From an uncultured Pelagibacteraceae bacterium (GTDB lineage: Bacteria; Pseudomonadota; Alphaproteobacteria; Pelagibacterales; Pelagibacteraceae): a DNA stretch of 64,000 bases. The notes under the pieces are model-generated. The model worked only from the letters and a program-made list of their open reading frames with translations. It ran no database searches and was not told the origin of the DNA. Positions 1 to 10,833 of this stretch are shown piece after piece. The translations under genes and the position numbers were made by a program. Numbering within the stretch: position 1 is the stretch's first letter; each line of letters opens with the position of its first letter. The DNA lies in the NCBI GenBank assembly GCA_902598015.1, contig CACJZT010000002.1, positions 120,199 to 184,198 of the forward strand, read 5' to 3'.

Positions 1-378
1 CAAAAGAAATTAATGGAAAATAAAAAAATTGAAATAATTTGGGACTCTGTTGTTGATGAAGTTATTGGGGATAATGATCCTAAAAATGTAACTGGATTAA
101 AAATTAAAAATGTTAAGACAAATAAAGTAGATGAACTAAAAATTGATGGATTGTTCATAGCTATAGGACATGATCCAGCAACCTCATTATTTAAAGACCA
201 ACTAGAAATGGATAAAGAAGGATATTTAGTAACAAAGAATGATTCGACAGAAACAAATATTCCAGGTGTATTCGCCGCTGGAGATGTAAAAGATAAAATA
301 TTTAGACAAGCGGTAACAGCGGCCGGAATGGGATGTATGGCTGCTTTAGAGGCAGAAAAGTTTCTCTCCCACGATTGA
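1..378 (+). CDS. trxB: Thioredoxin-disulfide reductase, C-terminal part (truncated by window edge)
   Basis: Reading frame is open from base 1 (QKKLMENKKIEIIWDSVVDEV...); C-terminal motif GVFAAGDVKDKIFRQAVTAAGMGCMAALEAE typical of TrxB. Confidence 0.9.
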   Translation, partial: QKKLMENKKIEIIWDSVVDEVIGDNDPKNVTGLKIKNVKTNKVDELKIDGLFIAIGHDPATSLFKDQLEMDKEGYLVTKNDSTETNIPGVFAAGDVKDKIFRQAVTAAGMGCMAALEAEKFLSHD

Positions 379-437
379 TTATATTCCAATAAATTTGATC
401 TAGAATAAATATTTGAATTAAATTATAAATTAATTAG

Positions 438-812
438 ATGGAAAATATAGTAAAACAAATCCAGCTTGTAGCGTTAGTAATCATTTTGGTTAGTACAGTG
501 ATTGCTTTTGGACAAGAGATGTATCAGATGATACTAGTGCAAAGGGTTACTTTAGCTGATCTTCTTTTACTTTTTCTATATCTTGAAGTGCTTGCAATGG
601 TTAGAGTTTTTTGGGAGAGCCAATCAATTCAAATTACACTGCCATTATTTATTGCCATAACTGCACTTGCTAGATTTATTATTTTACAAGGAAAATCTCT
701 AAATCCAGAGATATTACTGTATGAAGCTGGTGCAATTGTTTTAATTGCTTTAGCAATTGTAATTTTAAGATTTAGAAATTCTTCTCTAATTGGACTAAAT
801 AAAAAAAAATAG
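438..812 (+). CDS. PsiE-family (phosphate-starvation-inducible) membrane protein
   Basis: 124 aa, four hydrophobic segments, YLEVLAMVRVFWES pattern resembling PsiE. Confidence 0.7.
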   Translation: MENIVKQIQLVALVIILVSTVIAFGQEMYQMILVQRVTLADLLLLFLYLEVLAMVRVFWESQSIQITLPLFIAITALARFIILQGKSLNPEILLYEAGAIVLIALAIVILRFRNSSLIGLNKKK

Positions 813-814
813 GT

Positions 815-2002
815 TTATCCTAAATCCTCACAAAACTTTTTAATTCTAGACATTGCTATTTTAAGTTTTGCCATTGAAGTTGCATATGAAATTCTAAAAT
901 ATCCATCTAAACCAAATGCTGAGCCTTGAACAGCGGCAACATTTTGTTTTTCTAAAAGCTTTTGGACAAAATCAGTATCTTTTTTAAGTTTAGTTCTTTT
1001 ATTTAAAAGTTTTTTACAATTTGGAAATACGTAAAATGCACCATTAGGTTTCAAGCAGCTAATACCATCAATATTATTTAAACTTTTTACAACAAAATCT
1101 CTTCTTTCTTTAAATGATTTTGCTCTTTTCTTAATAAAGTCTTGTTTTCCATTTAAAGCTTCAACAGCTGCTGCTTGACTAATTGATGATGGATTCGAAG
1201 TAGACTGAGACTGAATTTTTCTAATTGCAGAAATTATTTCTTTTGGTCCAGCCGCATAACCAATCCTCCAACCAGTCATTGCATAAGATTTACTCACTCC
1301 ATTCATTGTTAATGTTCGAGATTTTAATTTTGAAATTTGAGCAATAGTAAAAAATTTAAAATTATCATATTTAACATGCTCATAAATATCGTCGCTCAAA
1401 ATGTGAACTTTTTTGTTTTTTATTAAAACCTTTGCTAATTTTTGAATTTCTGATTTGCTGTATCCAGATCCAGTTGGATTAGATGGTGAGTTAAGGATTA
1501 TCCACTTCGTTCTTTTTGTAATTGCAGCTTTTAATTTTGCAGGTGTAATTTTAAATCCATCTTTTTCATCACATTTTACTATTTTTGGTTTTCCTCCTGC
1601 TAAGAGAACCATATCCGGATATGAAACCCAGAATGGAGCAGGAATAATAACTTCATCTCCTTTATTTAAAGTTGCCATAAAAGTGTTATAGAGAACTTGT
1701 TTCCCTCCAGTTCCAACTGTGATTTCATCTAGTTTATAATTTAGTTTATTTTCTCTTTTAAATTTTTTTAAAATTGCTTTTTTTAATGCTGGAGTTCCAT
1801 CAACTGCTGTATACTTTGTATCTCCGTCTCTTATTGCTTTAATAGCTGCATTTTTAACATTGATAGGAGTATCAAAATCTGGTTCCCCTGCCCCAAGTCC
1901 AACTACATCTTTTCCTGCAGCTCTTAATTCTCTTGCCTTTTGAGTAACTGCAATAGTTGGGGATGGTTTAATTCTTTTTAAATTATTAGATATTATGCTC
2001 AT
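815..2002 (-). CDS. aspC: Pyridoxal-phosphate aspartate aminotransferase (class I)
   Basis: N-term MSIISNNLKRIKPSPTIAVTQKARELRAAGKDVVGLGAGEPDFDTP; NSPSNPTG; SKSYAMTGWRIGYAAG. Confidence 0.9.
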   Translation of the reverse strand: MSIISNNLKRIKPSPTIAVTQKARELRAAGKDVVGLGAGEPDFDTPINVKNAAIKAIRDGDTKYTAVDGTPALKKAILKKFKRENKLNYKLDEITVGTGGKQVLYNTFMATLNKGDEVIIPAPFWVSYPDMVLLAGGKPKIVKCDEKDGFKITPAKLKAAITKRTKWIILNSPSNPTGSGYSKSEIQKLAKVLIKNKKVHILSDDIYEHVKYDNFKFFTIAQISKLKSRTLTMNGVSKSYAMTGWRIGYAAGPKEIISAIRKIQSQSTSNPSSISQAAAVEALNGKQDFIKKRAKSFKERRDFVVKSLNNIDGISCLKPNGAFYVFPNCKKLLNKRTKLKKDTDFVQKLLEKQNVAAVQGSAFGLDGYFRISYATSMAKLKIAMSRIKKFCEDLG

Positions 2003-2038
2003 TGAATTATGAAATTATTCAATTACGTTGTTTAATAT

Positions 2039-4213
2039 ATGGAGAATACATATCAAGACCTAATTACAGACATTCAGAGTAAAAACCCAAAAATCGGTGG
2101 AAAACTCGAAGGTGGAAAAAAATTCAAAATAAAGTCAGATTTTACCCCGGCTGGTGACCAGCCAGATGCAATTAAAAGGCTTGTTCAAGGAGCTAAAAAA
2201 AATGAGTTTAATCAAGTATTATTAGGAGTAACTGGATCTGGAAAAACTTTTACAATGGCAAAAGTTATAGAAGCTACAAATAGACCAGCATTAATATTGG
2301 CACCAAATAAAACTTTGGCAGCTCAACTTTACGGTGAGATGAAAACTTTTTTTCCAGATAATGCTGTTGAGTATTTTGTATCTTACTATGATTATTACAC
2401 TCCAGAAGCTTACGTACCAAGATCAGACACATACATCGAAAAAGAAGCATCAATAAACGAACAGATTGATAGAATGAGACACTCAGCAACGAGATCTCTT
2501 CTTGAAAGAGACGATGTTTTAATTGTTGCAAGTGTTTCCTGTATTTATGGTTTGGGGTCAGTAGAAGCTTACAGCAAAATGACTTTAACTCTTCAGAAAA
2601 ACTATGAATATAATAGGGAACAAATAATAAAATCTCTTGTTGCTCTTCAGTATAAGAGAAATGATCAAAATTTTTTTAGAGGAACATTTAGGGCAAGGGG
2701 AGAATATTTAGAAATATTTCCATCTCATCTGGAGGATAGAGCATGGAGACTAAGTTTATTTGGTGATAAACTTGAGAAGATTGAGGAATTTGATCCTTTG
2801 ACAGGAGATCAGGTTAGAGATCTTAGTCTAGTAAAAGTTTATGCTAATTCTCATTACATCACTCCTAAACCAACTGTAGAACAAGCAATTATAAAAATAA
2901 GAAAAGAATTAGAGGAAACTTTAAAAAAACACAAAGCTGAAAACAAGTTATTGGAGGCGCAACGATTAGAGGAGAGAACTAAATTTGATTTAGAAATGAT
3001 TGAAGCAACTGGATCTTGTGCAGGAATTGAAAATTATTCAAGATTTTTATCTGGTAGAAAACCAGGAGAGCCTCCACCTACTCTTTTTGAATATTTTCCT
3101 GATAACACATTAGTTTTTGTAGATGAGTCTCATGTTACAGTTCCCCAACTTAATGGGATGTTTAAGGGAGATAGATCTAGAAAAAGCACATTAGCTGAGT
3201 ACGGTTTTAGATTGCCATCTTGCATGGATAACAGACCTTTAAAATTTGAAGAGTGGGATTTGATGAGAACACAAACTGTATTTGTTTCAGCAACTCCTGG
3301 ACCGTGGGAGTTAGAACAAACGAAAGGCAAGTTTATTGATCAGGTAATAAGACCTACAGGATTAATAGATCCACCAGTTGAGATTAGACCAGCAAAAAAT
3401 CAAGTAGACGACCTTATGCATGAATGCAAAAAAGTAGTTGAGAATAATTATAGAGTTTTGGTTACAACACTTACAAAAAAAATGGCAGAGGATTTAACCG
3501 AGTATCTTCATGAAAATGGGATAAAAGTAAGATACCTTCATTCTGATATAGATACACTTGAGAGAATAGAGATTATGAGAGATCTTAGAATGGGTGTATT
3601 TGATGTTCTTGTTGGAATAAATTTATTAAGAGAAGGTTTAGATATTCCAGAATGTGCATTAGTTGGAATACTAGATGCTGATAAGGAAGGATTTTTGCGA
3701 TCAGAGACTTCACTAATTCAAACAATAGGAAGAGCTGCAAGAAACGTAGATGGAAAAGTTATTCTTTATGCCGATAAAGAAACCAAAAGTATAAAGAAAG
3801 CAATTAAAGAAACTGAGAGACGAAGAAAGATTCAATTAGAGTACAATAAGAAAAATAAAATCGATGCTAAATCTGTAAAAAAAGAAATAAGTGATATTTT
3901 AGAAAGTGTTTACGAGAAAGATTACGTCAAAATAAGCGAAGGTTCCAATATTGGTGGTAACCTTAAAAAACATTTAAAAGGATTAGACAAAAAGATGAAG
4001 GAAGCTGCATCTAATCTGGAATTTGAAGAAGCTGCTAAAATTAGAGATGAAATGAGAAAACTTCAAAGTACCGAATTAGAAATTACTTTAAACCCTAAGA
4101 TTAGACAGTACGATGTTAAAAATAAAATTTATCCCAAAGGTAGATCTACATTGGGTATGCCAGGAACAAGGGTTACAAAAAAAAGAGATAAAAAATGGAA
4201 GCACGGAAGATAA
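2039..4213 (+). CDS. uvrB: Excinuclease ABC subunit B
   Basis: [15 protein letters not shown] Walker [39 protein letters not shown]-terminal UVR domain. Confidence 0.98.
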   Translation: MENTYQDLITDIQSKNPKIGGKLEGGKKFKIKSDFTPAGDQPDAIKRLVQGAKKNEFNQVLLGVTGSGKTFTMAKVIEATNRPALILAPNKTLAAQLYGEMKTFFPDNAVEYFVSYYDYYTPEAYVPRSDTYIEKEASINEQIDRMRHSATRSLLERDDVLIVASVSCIYGLGSVEAYSKMTLTLQKNYEYNREQIIKSLVALQYKRNDQNFFRGTFRARGEYLEIFPSHLEDRAWRLSLFGDKLEKIEEFDPLTGDQVRDLSLVKVYANSHYITPKPTVEQAIIKIRKELEETLKKHKAENKLLEAQRLEERTKFDLEMIEATGSCAGIENYSRFLSGRKPGEPPPTLFEYFPDNTLVFVDESHVTVPQLNGMFKGDRSRKSTLAEYGFRLPSCMDNRPLKFEEWDLMRTQTVFVSATPGPWELEQTKGKFIDQVIRPTGLIDPPVEIRPAKNQVDDLMHECKKVVENNYRVLVTTLTKKMAEDLTEYLHENGIKVRYLHSDIDTLERIEIMRDLRMGVFDVLVGINLLREGLDIPECALVGILDADKEGFLRSETSLIQTIGRAARNVDGKVILYADKETKSIKKAIKETERRRKIQLEYNKKNKIDAKSVKKEISDILESVYEKDYVKISEGSNIGGNLKKHLKGLDKKMKEAASNLEFEEAAKIRDEMRKLQSTELEITLNPKIRQYDVKNKIYPKGRSTLGMPGTRVTKKRDKKWKHGR

Positions 4214-4950
4214 TAATTACTGGAGCAGCAACTCGAATGGGAGCTGCCATAGCTAAAAAATTATCTGGACCTAATATTGAAATTGTTATCCATTATAACA
4301 AATCTAGATCCAAAGCAGAAAATCTTAAAAAAGATTTAACTAAAAGTGGTACAAAAATTTATTTAGCAAAAGCAGATTTAACTAAAGAAAAAGAAATAGA
4401 AAGAATGCTTAAATTTTCAAAATCAAAGTTGAAGTATTTTGATTGTTTAATTAATAATGCTTCATTATTTGAGAACGATAAACTTGAAAATATCACAACA
4501 AAAAGTTGGGAAAGCCATTTAAAAGCGAATTTAAAAGCACCAGCTTTATTATCAAAGGGTTTTGCTAAAAATATTAGAGGCAAAAACAATAATATTATTA
4601 ATATAATTGACCAAAGAGTATTCAAGTTAACTCCATATTTTTTTTCATATACATTAAGTAAATCTGGTCTTTACACTTTAACCAAAACAAGCGCTATGAG
4701 TCTTGCCCCAAATATTAGAGTGAATGGAATTGCTCCAGGTCCAACTATTAAAAATAAAAGACAGTCTGACAAGCACTTTAAAAAACAATACATGGCAACA
4801 CCTCTTAAAAAACAGACAGATGTTGAAGAAATCTGCAATGCTGTTGACTTTTTTATTAAAAATAGATCTATTACAGGTCAAGTTTTAGCAATTGATAGTG
4901 GCCAAAACTTAAACTGGCAAACTCCAGACGTAATGGGTGGTAAGGAATGA
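4195..4950 (+). CDS. Short-chain dehydrogenase/reductase, pteridine reductase / FolM-like
   Basis: [15 protein letters not shown] Rossmann motif, [22 protein letters not shown] catalytic YxxxK; close to folB. Confidence 0.75.
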   Translation: MEARKIIITGAATRMGAAIAKKLSGPNIEIVIHYNKSRSKAENLKKDLTKSGTKIYLAKADLTKEKEIERMLKFSKSKLKYFDCLINNASLFENDKLENITTKSWESHLKANLKAPALLSKGFAKNIRGKNNNIINIIDQRVFKLTPYFFSYTLSKSGLYTLTKTSAMSLAPNIRVNGIAPGPTIKNKRQSDKHFKKQYMATPLKKQTDVEEICNAVDFFIKNRSITGQVLAIDSGQNLNWQTPDVMGGKE

Positions 4951-5957
4951 AAAAATTAATACTTACAATTTCAATATTTTTTACATTAATTTCTTTAGCA
5001 GAAGCTAGAGAATGTAGATCTGGAGATATCAAGGGAGACGCATTTATTTATAGTGATGGAAAAAAAGTAACTGTAATAAAAGGAACTGATATTCCAAATC
5101 CAGAAAATAAAATCATAATGATCTATAATACAGGAGGATGGACAGTCAAAAAGAAATGGGGAGAATGTAAAGATTTTCTTCCAAAGTATTTAGGTCAAAT
5201 ATCAGGAACTAAAATTAAAGGTAAAGAACTGGTTTTAATGCTTAATAGAAGGTTACATAAAGCAGGTGGAGATGATGGATATGGTTGTGCGTGGAAATTG
5301 AAAGGTGCATTTCACAAACCTTGGTATGATTGTATTTTAGAAAATTGGGGAATAAGTAAAAGAGTCGATGTAAATAAAGAAATAATTGATGAATTAGTTT
5401 CAAAAGGAACTCCAAGAAATCAAATATTTATGTCTGGATTGTCTTGCGGAGGTATTGATACACTTAGACACAAAGGTCTTTATCCAGAGGACTTTAATGC
5501 AACTATTTCCTTCATGCCTAATTGTTGGGATAGAAATCCAAACACTCCAATTAGAAAAATGCAAATTGACGAACTGAAAAGTTTTAAAAGAATTGATGCT
5601 CTAGTTTTTCATAGCCCCGTGGACGGTGAGGGAGATTGGCGTAGCAATAGTGTCTGGATGAAAAAAGATTTAGGAAATATCCCGGGTATAAAATGGATTG
5701 ATACACCTGGTCACACAAATAGAAAAATTTTTGTCAATGGAAAAGATTGTAAAGTTAGAGAGAAAATGAAAGGAGGATGGGAAGAAGCTTGGCCAGAAGG
5801 TAAAGAAAAACTAACAAGTGAAAAAAAATTTGTAGTTCTTGATAAGAAATTAAAGAAAGAAATGAAAAAGAGTGCTGCAGGCCATCAACTTGTTAAATAT
5901 AGCTGTTTTAGTTATTACCATCCAGAAATTATTAAATTTATAGAATCTAGAATGTAA
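4947..5957 (+). CDS. Secreted protein of unknown function, possible alpha/beta-hydrolase fold
   Basis: N-terminal signal peptide ([20 protein letters not shown]); GLSCGG matches GxSxG nucleophile elbow; multiple Cys. Confidence 0.6.
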   Translation: MKKLILTISIFFTLISLAEARECRSGDIKGDAFIYSDGKKVTVIKGTDIPNPENKIIMIYNTGGWTVKKKWGECKDFLPKYLGQISGTKIKGKELVLMLNRRLHKAGGDDGYGCAWKLKGAFHKPWYDCILENWGISKRVDVNKEIIDELVSKGTPRNQIFMSGLSCGGIDTLRHKGLYPEDFNATISFMPNCWDRNPNTPIRKMQIDELKSFKRIDALVFHSPVDGEGDWRSNSVWMKKDLGNIPGIKWIDTPGHTNRKIFVNGKDCKVREKMKGGWEEAWPEGKEKLTSEKKFVVLDKKLKKEMKKSAAGHQLVKYSCFSYYHPEIIKFIESRM

Positions 5958-5959
5958 AT

Positions 5960-6385
5960 ATGAAAAAAAATAATCTCAAAGTTGTAAAAATAGATAAAAA
6001 TAAAAGTTTATTTAACTATGAAAAGAAGGTCTTAATAAAAGAATTAGTGTTAGATTTAAAACTTGGTTATTTTGATTTTGAAAAAGAAAAGCCTCAAAAA
6101 GTAAAATTTAATTTAGAAGTAAATTATCAAGATAAACAGCCATCGAATGATAAAGATATTAAATCGATAGTTAACTATGCTAAAATAGTAAAATTAATAA
6201 AAAAACTAGTAAAAAACAAACATTACAATTTTCTTGAAACATTGGCAGAAGATGTTTTTGATGAGCTATTCAAAGATAAAAGAATAGATAAAATTACTCT
6301 TCAAATCGAAAAATTAGAAATAATGAAGGATTGCAGCTCTGTTGGGATCCAAATTTCTAAAAAAAGAAGCCATGATCAGCTCTGA
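5960..6385 (+). CDS. folB: Dihydroneopterin aldolase family protein
   Basis: FolB-like pattern: ...[20 protein letters not shown]...[28 protein letters not shown]... Confidence 0.75.
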   Translation: MKKNNLKVVKIDKNKSLFNYEKKVLIKELVLDLKLGYFDFEKEKPQKVKFNLEVNYQDKQPSNDKDIKSIVNYAKIVKLIKKLVKNKHYNFLETLAEDVFDELFKDKRIDKITLQIEKLEIMKDCSSVGIQISKKRSHDQL

Positions 6386-8207
6386 TATAGGTAAAGAAGT
6401 AATTAAAAAAGAATTGCCCTTGGTTCCTAAGTTGCCAGGTGTTTATAGGATGCTAAATTTAAAAGGAGAAATTCTTTATGTGGGTAAAGCAAAAAACCTT
6501 CCAAACAGACTTAAAAGTTATGTATCAGAGAAAAATCATATCATTAGGACTGAGAGAATGCTCTCTCAAACAAAAAGACTCGAAATTACTACTACTTCAA
6601 ATGAAAGTGAGGCTTTACTTTTAGAGGCAAATTTAATTAAAAAGTTTAAACCAAAATTTAATATTTTACTAAGAGATGATAAATCCTTTCCTTTTATTTT
6701 TATAGGCGACAAAGATAAATGGCCACAAATCAAAAGGCACAGAGGGAAAAAAGGCAAAGAAGGATTTTATTTTGGACCATTTGCATCAGCTGGATCTGCA
6801 AATTGGACTATAAAAATGATCCAAAAAATATTTCATCTTAGAATTTGTGATGACACTGTTTTCAAAAACAGAGAAAGGCCCTGCATACTTTATCAAATTA
6901 AAAGGTGCTCAGGACCTTGCGTTGGTTACGTAACTGAGAGTGATTATAAACAAACTGTTGATGATGCAATTGAGTTTGTGTCAGGCAAATCTAGAAAAAT
7001 TCAGAAAAGCTTATCTAATCAAATGGAAAAGGCTAGTGAGGATTTAGACTTTGAAAAAGCAGCAATATTAAGAGATCGAATTAAATCATTAAATATTATC
7101 CAATCTTCTCAGAGAATTAATGAAGCAAATTTAGTCGAAGCAGATGTTATCGCGGGATATAAAGAGTCTGGAAAAACTTGTATTCAAGTTTTTTTTTATA
7201 GGTCAAAACAAAATTGGGGTAATCAAGCTTTTTTTCCAAAGCATGATCCAGAAGAAAATTTAAGTGATATCATTAATTCTTTTGTATCTCAATTTTATGA
7301 AAATAAAAGTGTGCCATCTTCAATAATTTTATCAAATGAAATTAAAGAGAAAGAATTAATTGAAAAAACACTTACACAAAAAGAAGGTAAACAAATCGCA
7401 ATTACTGTTGCAAAAAAAGGGACAAAACTAAAAGTTATTAATCAAGCAATAAATAATGCAAAAGATAGTTTGAATAGAAAACTTTATGAGAGTCAGAATA
7501 ATAGAGATCTTTTTGATGCAGTATCAAAAAAATTCAATCTTGAAACTAATATTAATTTAGTCGAGGTTTACGATAATAGCCATATTCAAGGCACAAATAG
7601 TGTGGGCGCTTTAATTACTTATAGCGATGAAGGGTTTGTTAAAAAAAGGTATAGAAAATTCAATATAAAAATTCAAAAAAATGCTCAAGATGATTATGGA
7701 ATGATGAAAGAAGTTCTTAACAGAAGATTTAAAAGAGCAGTTCAAGAGAAAGATAACTATTTAACTTTCCCTGATTTAGTTTTAATTGATGGAGGGAAAG
7801 GTCAATATTCAGTGGCAAGAGAAGCGATGAATGAACTTGGTCTACATGAAATTCCTATTATTGCAATAGCGAAGGGTAAAATGAGAAATAGTGGGAATGA
7901 AACATTTTTTCATAATGGAAAAGAGTTCAAATTTGAAAAAAATGATCCAACATTATTCTTTTTACAAAGATTAAGAGATGAGTCTCATCGATTTGCTATA
8001 AGTGCCCATAGAGCAAAAAGGAAAAAAGGTATAAGCAAATCATTATTAGATCAAATTGATGGTATTGGATCTATCAGAAAAAGGGCATTATTAAATCATT
8101 TTGGTTCGGCTAGAGCTGTGGAATCAGCTAGTTTAGATGAAATAAAATCAGTTGATGGAGTTGAGGAAAAAGTTGCAAAAAAAATATATAACTTCTTTCA
8201 CGAATGA
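6372..8207 (+). CDS. uvrC: Excinuclease ABC subunit C (ATG at 6372 preferred over TTG at 6342)
   Basis: [36 protein letters not shown] domain; [27 protein letters not shown]-terminal HhH. Confidence 0.97.
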   Translation: MISSDIGKEVIKKELPLVPKLPGVYRMLNLKGEILYVGKAKNLPNRLKSYVSEKNHIIRTERMLSQTKRLEITTTSNESEALLLEANLIKKFKPKFNILLRDDKSFPFIFIGDKDKWPQIKRHRGKKGKEGFYFGPFASAGSANWTIKMIQKIFHLRICDDTVFKNRERPCILYQIKRCSGPCVGYVTESDYKQTVDDAIEFVSGKSRKIQKSLSNQMEKASEDLDFEKAAILRDRIKSLNIIQSSQRINEANLVEADVIAGYKESGKTCIQVFFYRSKQNWGNQAFFPKHDPEENLSDIINSFVSQFYENKSVPSSIILSNEIKEKELIEKTLTQKEGKQIAITVAKKGTKLKVINQAINNAKDSLNRKLYESQNNRDLFDAVSKKFNLETNINLVEVYDNSHIQGTNSVGALITYSDEGFVKKRYRKFNIKIQKNAQDDYGMMKEVLNRRFKRAVQEKDNYLTFPDLVLIDGGKGQYSVAREAMNELGLHEIPIIAIAKGKMRNSGNETFFHNGKEFKFEKNDPTLFFLQRLRDESHRFAISAHRAKRKKGISKSLLDQIDGIGSIRKRALLNHFGSARAVESASLDEIKSVDGVEEKVAKKIYNFFHE

Positions 8208-8788
8208 AATTTAAAATACCTAATTATTTAACAATTGGACGAATAATAATTGTTCCAATATTTGTTTTTACATTCTACCTTCCTGGATTTTATGGAGACG
8301 TTATACCATTTGCTCTTTTTTTAATTGCCTCATTTACAGATTTTTTAGATGGCCTTTTAGCGAGGATGTTTAAAGAAGAGTCTAAACTTGGTGAACTTTT
8401 AGATCCTATTGCAGATAAAATTATTGTTGCAACAGCGTTAATTTTGTTAGTTATGGACCAAACAATAAAAAATTACGAAGTTATTGCAGCTATTATAATT
8501 CTTACAAGGGAAATACTAATTTCAGGTTTAAGAGAATTTCTAGCGAAAGGAAAAATAAAGCTTCCAGTTTCTAATTTAGCAAAACTTAAAACATTCTTGC
8601 AGATGTTTTCGATAGCAATACTTCTAACTGGGGAAACAGGAAATAAATTAATAAATTTTCAAGATTATAATGCTCAAACAATTGGCATTATTATTTTATG
8701 GCTATCTGCGTTTTTAACGCTCTATACTGGATATGATTATCTTAGAAAAGGAATAGACCATGCAATATCTGAAGATAACAAGGATTAG
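8204..8788 (+). CDS. pgsA: CDP-diacylglycerol--glycerol-3-phosphate 3-phosphatidyltransferase
   Basis: CDP-alcohol phosphotransferase motif DFLDGLLAR...[10 protein letters not shown]. Confidence 0.93.
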   Translation: MKFKIPNYLTIGRIIIVPIFVFTFYLPGFYGDVIPFALFLIASFTDFLDGLLARMFKEESKLGELLDPIADKIIVATALILLVMDQTIKNYEVIAAIIILTREILISGLREFLAKGKIKLPVSNLAKLKTFLQMFSIAILLTGETGNKLINFQDYNAQTIGIIILWLSAFLTLYTGYDYLRKGIDHAISEDNKD

Positions 8789-9666
8789 GCAGCTTTTTTC
8801 TGTCTAACCAACTGATCAAAACTTTTTGATAATCCTAATATAACATCACAAATTTTGTATTTGTGATCTGCAATGCTTGCAACAGGTGTTATTTCAGCTG
8901 CTGTACCAGTTAAGAAACATCCATCAAAATTACCTAGTTCATCTGGAGAAATTTTTCTTTCATGAACTTTAATATTTTTTGATTTGGCTAATTCAATTAC
9001 AGCTTGTCTTGTAATACCATTTAAAAAAGAATCTGGTGTTGGTGTATGTAATTCATTATTTTTATCTTTAAAAAAAATGTTTGCACTTGTTCCTTCTGCA
9101 ACATTGCCTTCAAAATCTAACATTAATGACTCTGAATACCCTTGTTGTTCAGCTTCGTGTTTTGAAAGAGTACAAATCATATATAATCCTGCTGCTTTTG
9201 CATCCCAAGGAATAGTATTTGGAGCTGGTCTTCGCCATTTAGAAATATTTAATCTTATTCCTTCAGCTTTTAATTTTGGATCAAAATATGCAGGCCATTC
9301 CCACGTAGCTATTGCTACATTAATTGTATTTTTCTGTGCAGACACTCCCATCATCTCACTTCCTCTCCACGCAAATGGTCTTACATATCCATTTTGAATA
9401 TTTTGAACCGCCACTATTTTTTTAGAAGCTTCATTTATTTCATTTTTTGTATAAGGAATATTAATGTCTAATCTTTTTGCAGAATAAAATAATCTATCTG
9501 TGTGCTCTTCTAACTTAAATATTTCTCCGTCGTATACTCTTTCACCTTCAAAAACTAAACTTGCATAATGAAGTCCGTGACTGATTACATGGCATTTTGC
9601 ATCTTGCCATTCAACAAGCTCATTATTGTACCAAATTTTTCCTGATCGTTTATCGAAAGGTATCAT
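8785..9666 (-). CDS. ilvE: Branched-chain amino acid aminotransferase
   Basis: Class IV aminotransferase: HGLHYASLVFEGERVYDG, EGTSANIFF, GITRQAVIELA. Confidence 0.92.
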   Translation of the reverse strand: MIPFDKRSGKIWYNNELVEWQDAKCHVISHGLHYASLVFEGERVYDGEIFKLEEHTDRLFYSAKRLDINIPYTKNEINEASKKIVAVQNIQNGYVRPFAWRGSEMMGVSAQKNTINVAIATWEWPAYFDPKLKAEGIRLNISKWRRPAPNTIPWDAKAAGLYMICTLSKHEAEQQGYSESLMLDFEGNVAEGTSANIFFKDKNNELHTPTPDSFLNGITRQAVIELAKSKNIKVHERKISPDELGNFDGCFLTGTAAEITPVASIADHKYKICDVILGLSKSFDQLVRQKKAA

Positions 9667-9725
9667 TATTTAATTTTATAAAAAAATATATTTGTATATA
9701 TAATATGTCAATATAACTTACCAAT

Positions 9726-10169
9726 ATGAAAAAACTTTTATATTTAAAAGATGATGATCTTAAACAATATATTGAAAAAATATTTCTTGGATACAGAGAG
9801 ACGGTCTCAGATGCTAGAAATGTGTTGAATAAATACTCCATAGGTGTCGCGCATAACAAGGTTATTCATCTAATTTCATTATATGAGGGTATTACAATAT
9901 CTGAACTTTTAAGAAAATTGAAAGTTACAAAGCAAAGTTTGAATAGAGTTTTGAAAGATTTAATAAATTTAAAAGCTATAAAATATGAAAAGGATCAAGT
10001 AGATACCAGAATAAAACATGTCTTCTTAACAGAGGAAGGAGAAAAATTATTTAACGAAATTTTCTCAGCTCAAAAGAAAAGAATTTACCAAGCATTTTCT
10101 GCATCAAAAGCAAATGAGGTTGTCAGTTTTGACAATGTTTTAAAAAAAATAATTAATGGAAAAATTTAA
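9726..10169 (+). CDS. MarR-family transcriptional regulator (PetP-like)
   Basis: wHTH pattern ISELLRKLKVTKQSLNRVLKDL...; overlaps the OmpR-type regulator as in alphaproteobacterial petP-petR. Confidence 0.75.
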   Translation: MKKLLYLKDDDLKQYIEKIFLGYRETVSDARNVLNKYSIGVAHNKVIHLISLYEGITISELLRKLKVTKQSLNRVLKDLINLKAIKYEKDQVDTRIKHVFLTEEGEKLFNEIFSAQKKRIYQAFSASKANEVVSFDNVLKKIINGKI

Positions 10170-10833
10170 AGCACATATTTTAGTTGTAGATGATGATGAT
10201 GGTATAAGAGAATTAGTTAAAGAATATCTTTGTCAAAATAATTATCTCGTAACCAGTTCAAATAGCGCCGAAGATGCCCTTGAAAAAGTTAAAATTATAA
10301 AATTTGATTTAATAGTGCTTGATATAATGATGCCAGGCAAAAGTGGTTTAGAATTTACAAAAGAAAATAAAGACAAAATTTCAACCCCAATAATTCTTTT
10401 AACAGCGAAAGGTGAAGCCTCGGAAAGAATAGAGGGTTTAGATATTGGTGCAGACGATTACCTCCCAAAACCTTTTGAGCCAAAAGAATTAATACTTAGA
10501 ATTAATAATATCTTAAATAAAACAAAATATAGAAATACAAAGAGAAAATTTAAATTTGGTAAAATTGAGATAGATCTTAACAAGCAATTTATTTTGAAAA
10601 ATGATAAATCAATAAAAATAAATAATACAGAAAAAATTATTTTAGATAAAATGGTTAATTCCCCTGGAAAAATTTTTAAAAGAGAGGAGATTGGAAATCT
10701 TATAAAAATTGATAAAGAAAGATCTGTAGATGTAATAATTACAAGACTTAGAAAGAAAATTGAAGAAAACCCAAAAAGCCCAAATTATTTACAAACAATA
10801 AGAGGTGAAGGTTATGTTTTATGGATTGAGTAA
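10156..10833 (+). CDS. OmpR/PetR-family response regulator
   Basis: Receiver domain VVDDDDGIRELV, DLIVLDIMMPG, LTAKGE; C-terminal wHTH VDVIITRLRKKIE. Confidence 0.9.
   Translation: MEKFKAHILVVDDDDGIRELVKEYLCQNNYLVTSSNSAEDALEKVKIIKFDLIVLDIMMPGKSGLEFTKENKDKISTPIILLTAKGEASERIEGLDIGADDYLPKPFEPKELILRINNILNKTKYRNTKRKFKFGKIEIDLNKQFILKNDKSIKINNTEKIILDKMVNSPGKIFKREEIGNLIKIDKERSVDVIITRLRKKIEENPKSPNYLQTIRGEGYVLWIE

Noticed and set aside
1455-1691. 78-aa plus-strand ORF antisense to aspC
   Set aside because: Lies fully within a confidently assigned gene on the other strand; no family signal; typical shadow ORF.
8984-9397. 137-aa plus-strand ORF antisense to ilvE
   Set aside because: Long but completely mirrors ilvE; no start context or domain; shadow ORF of a conserved gene.
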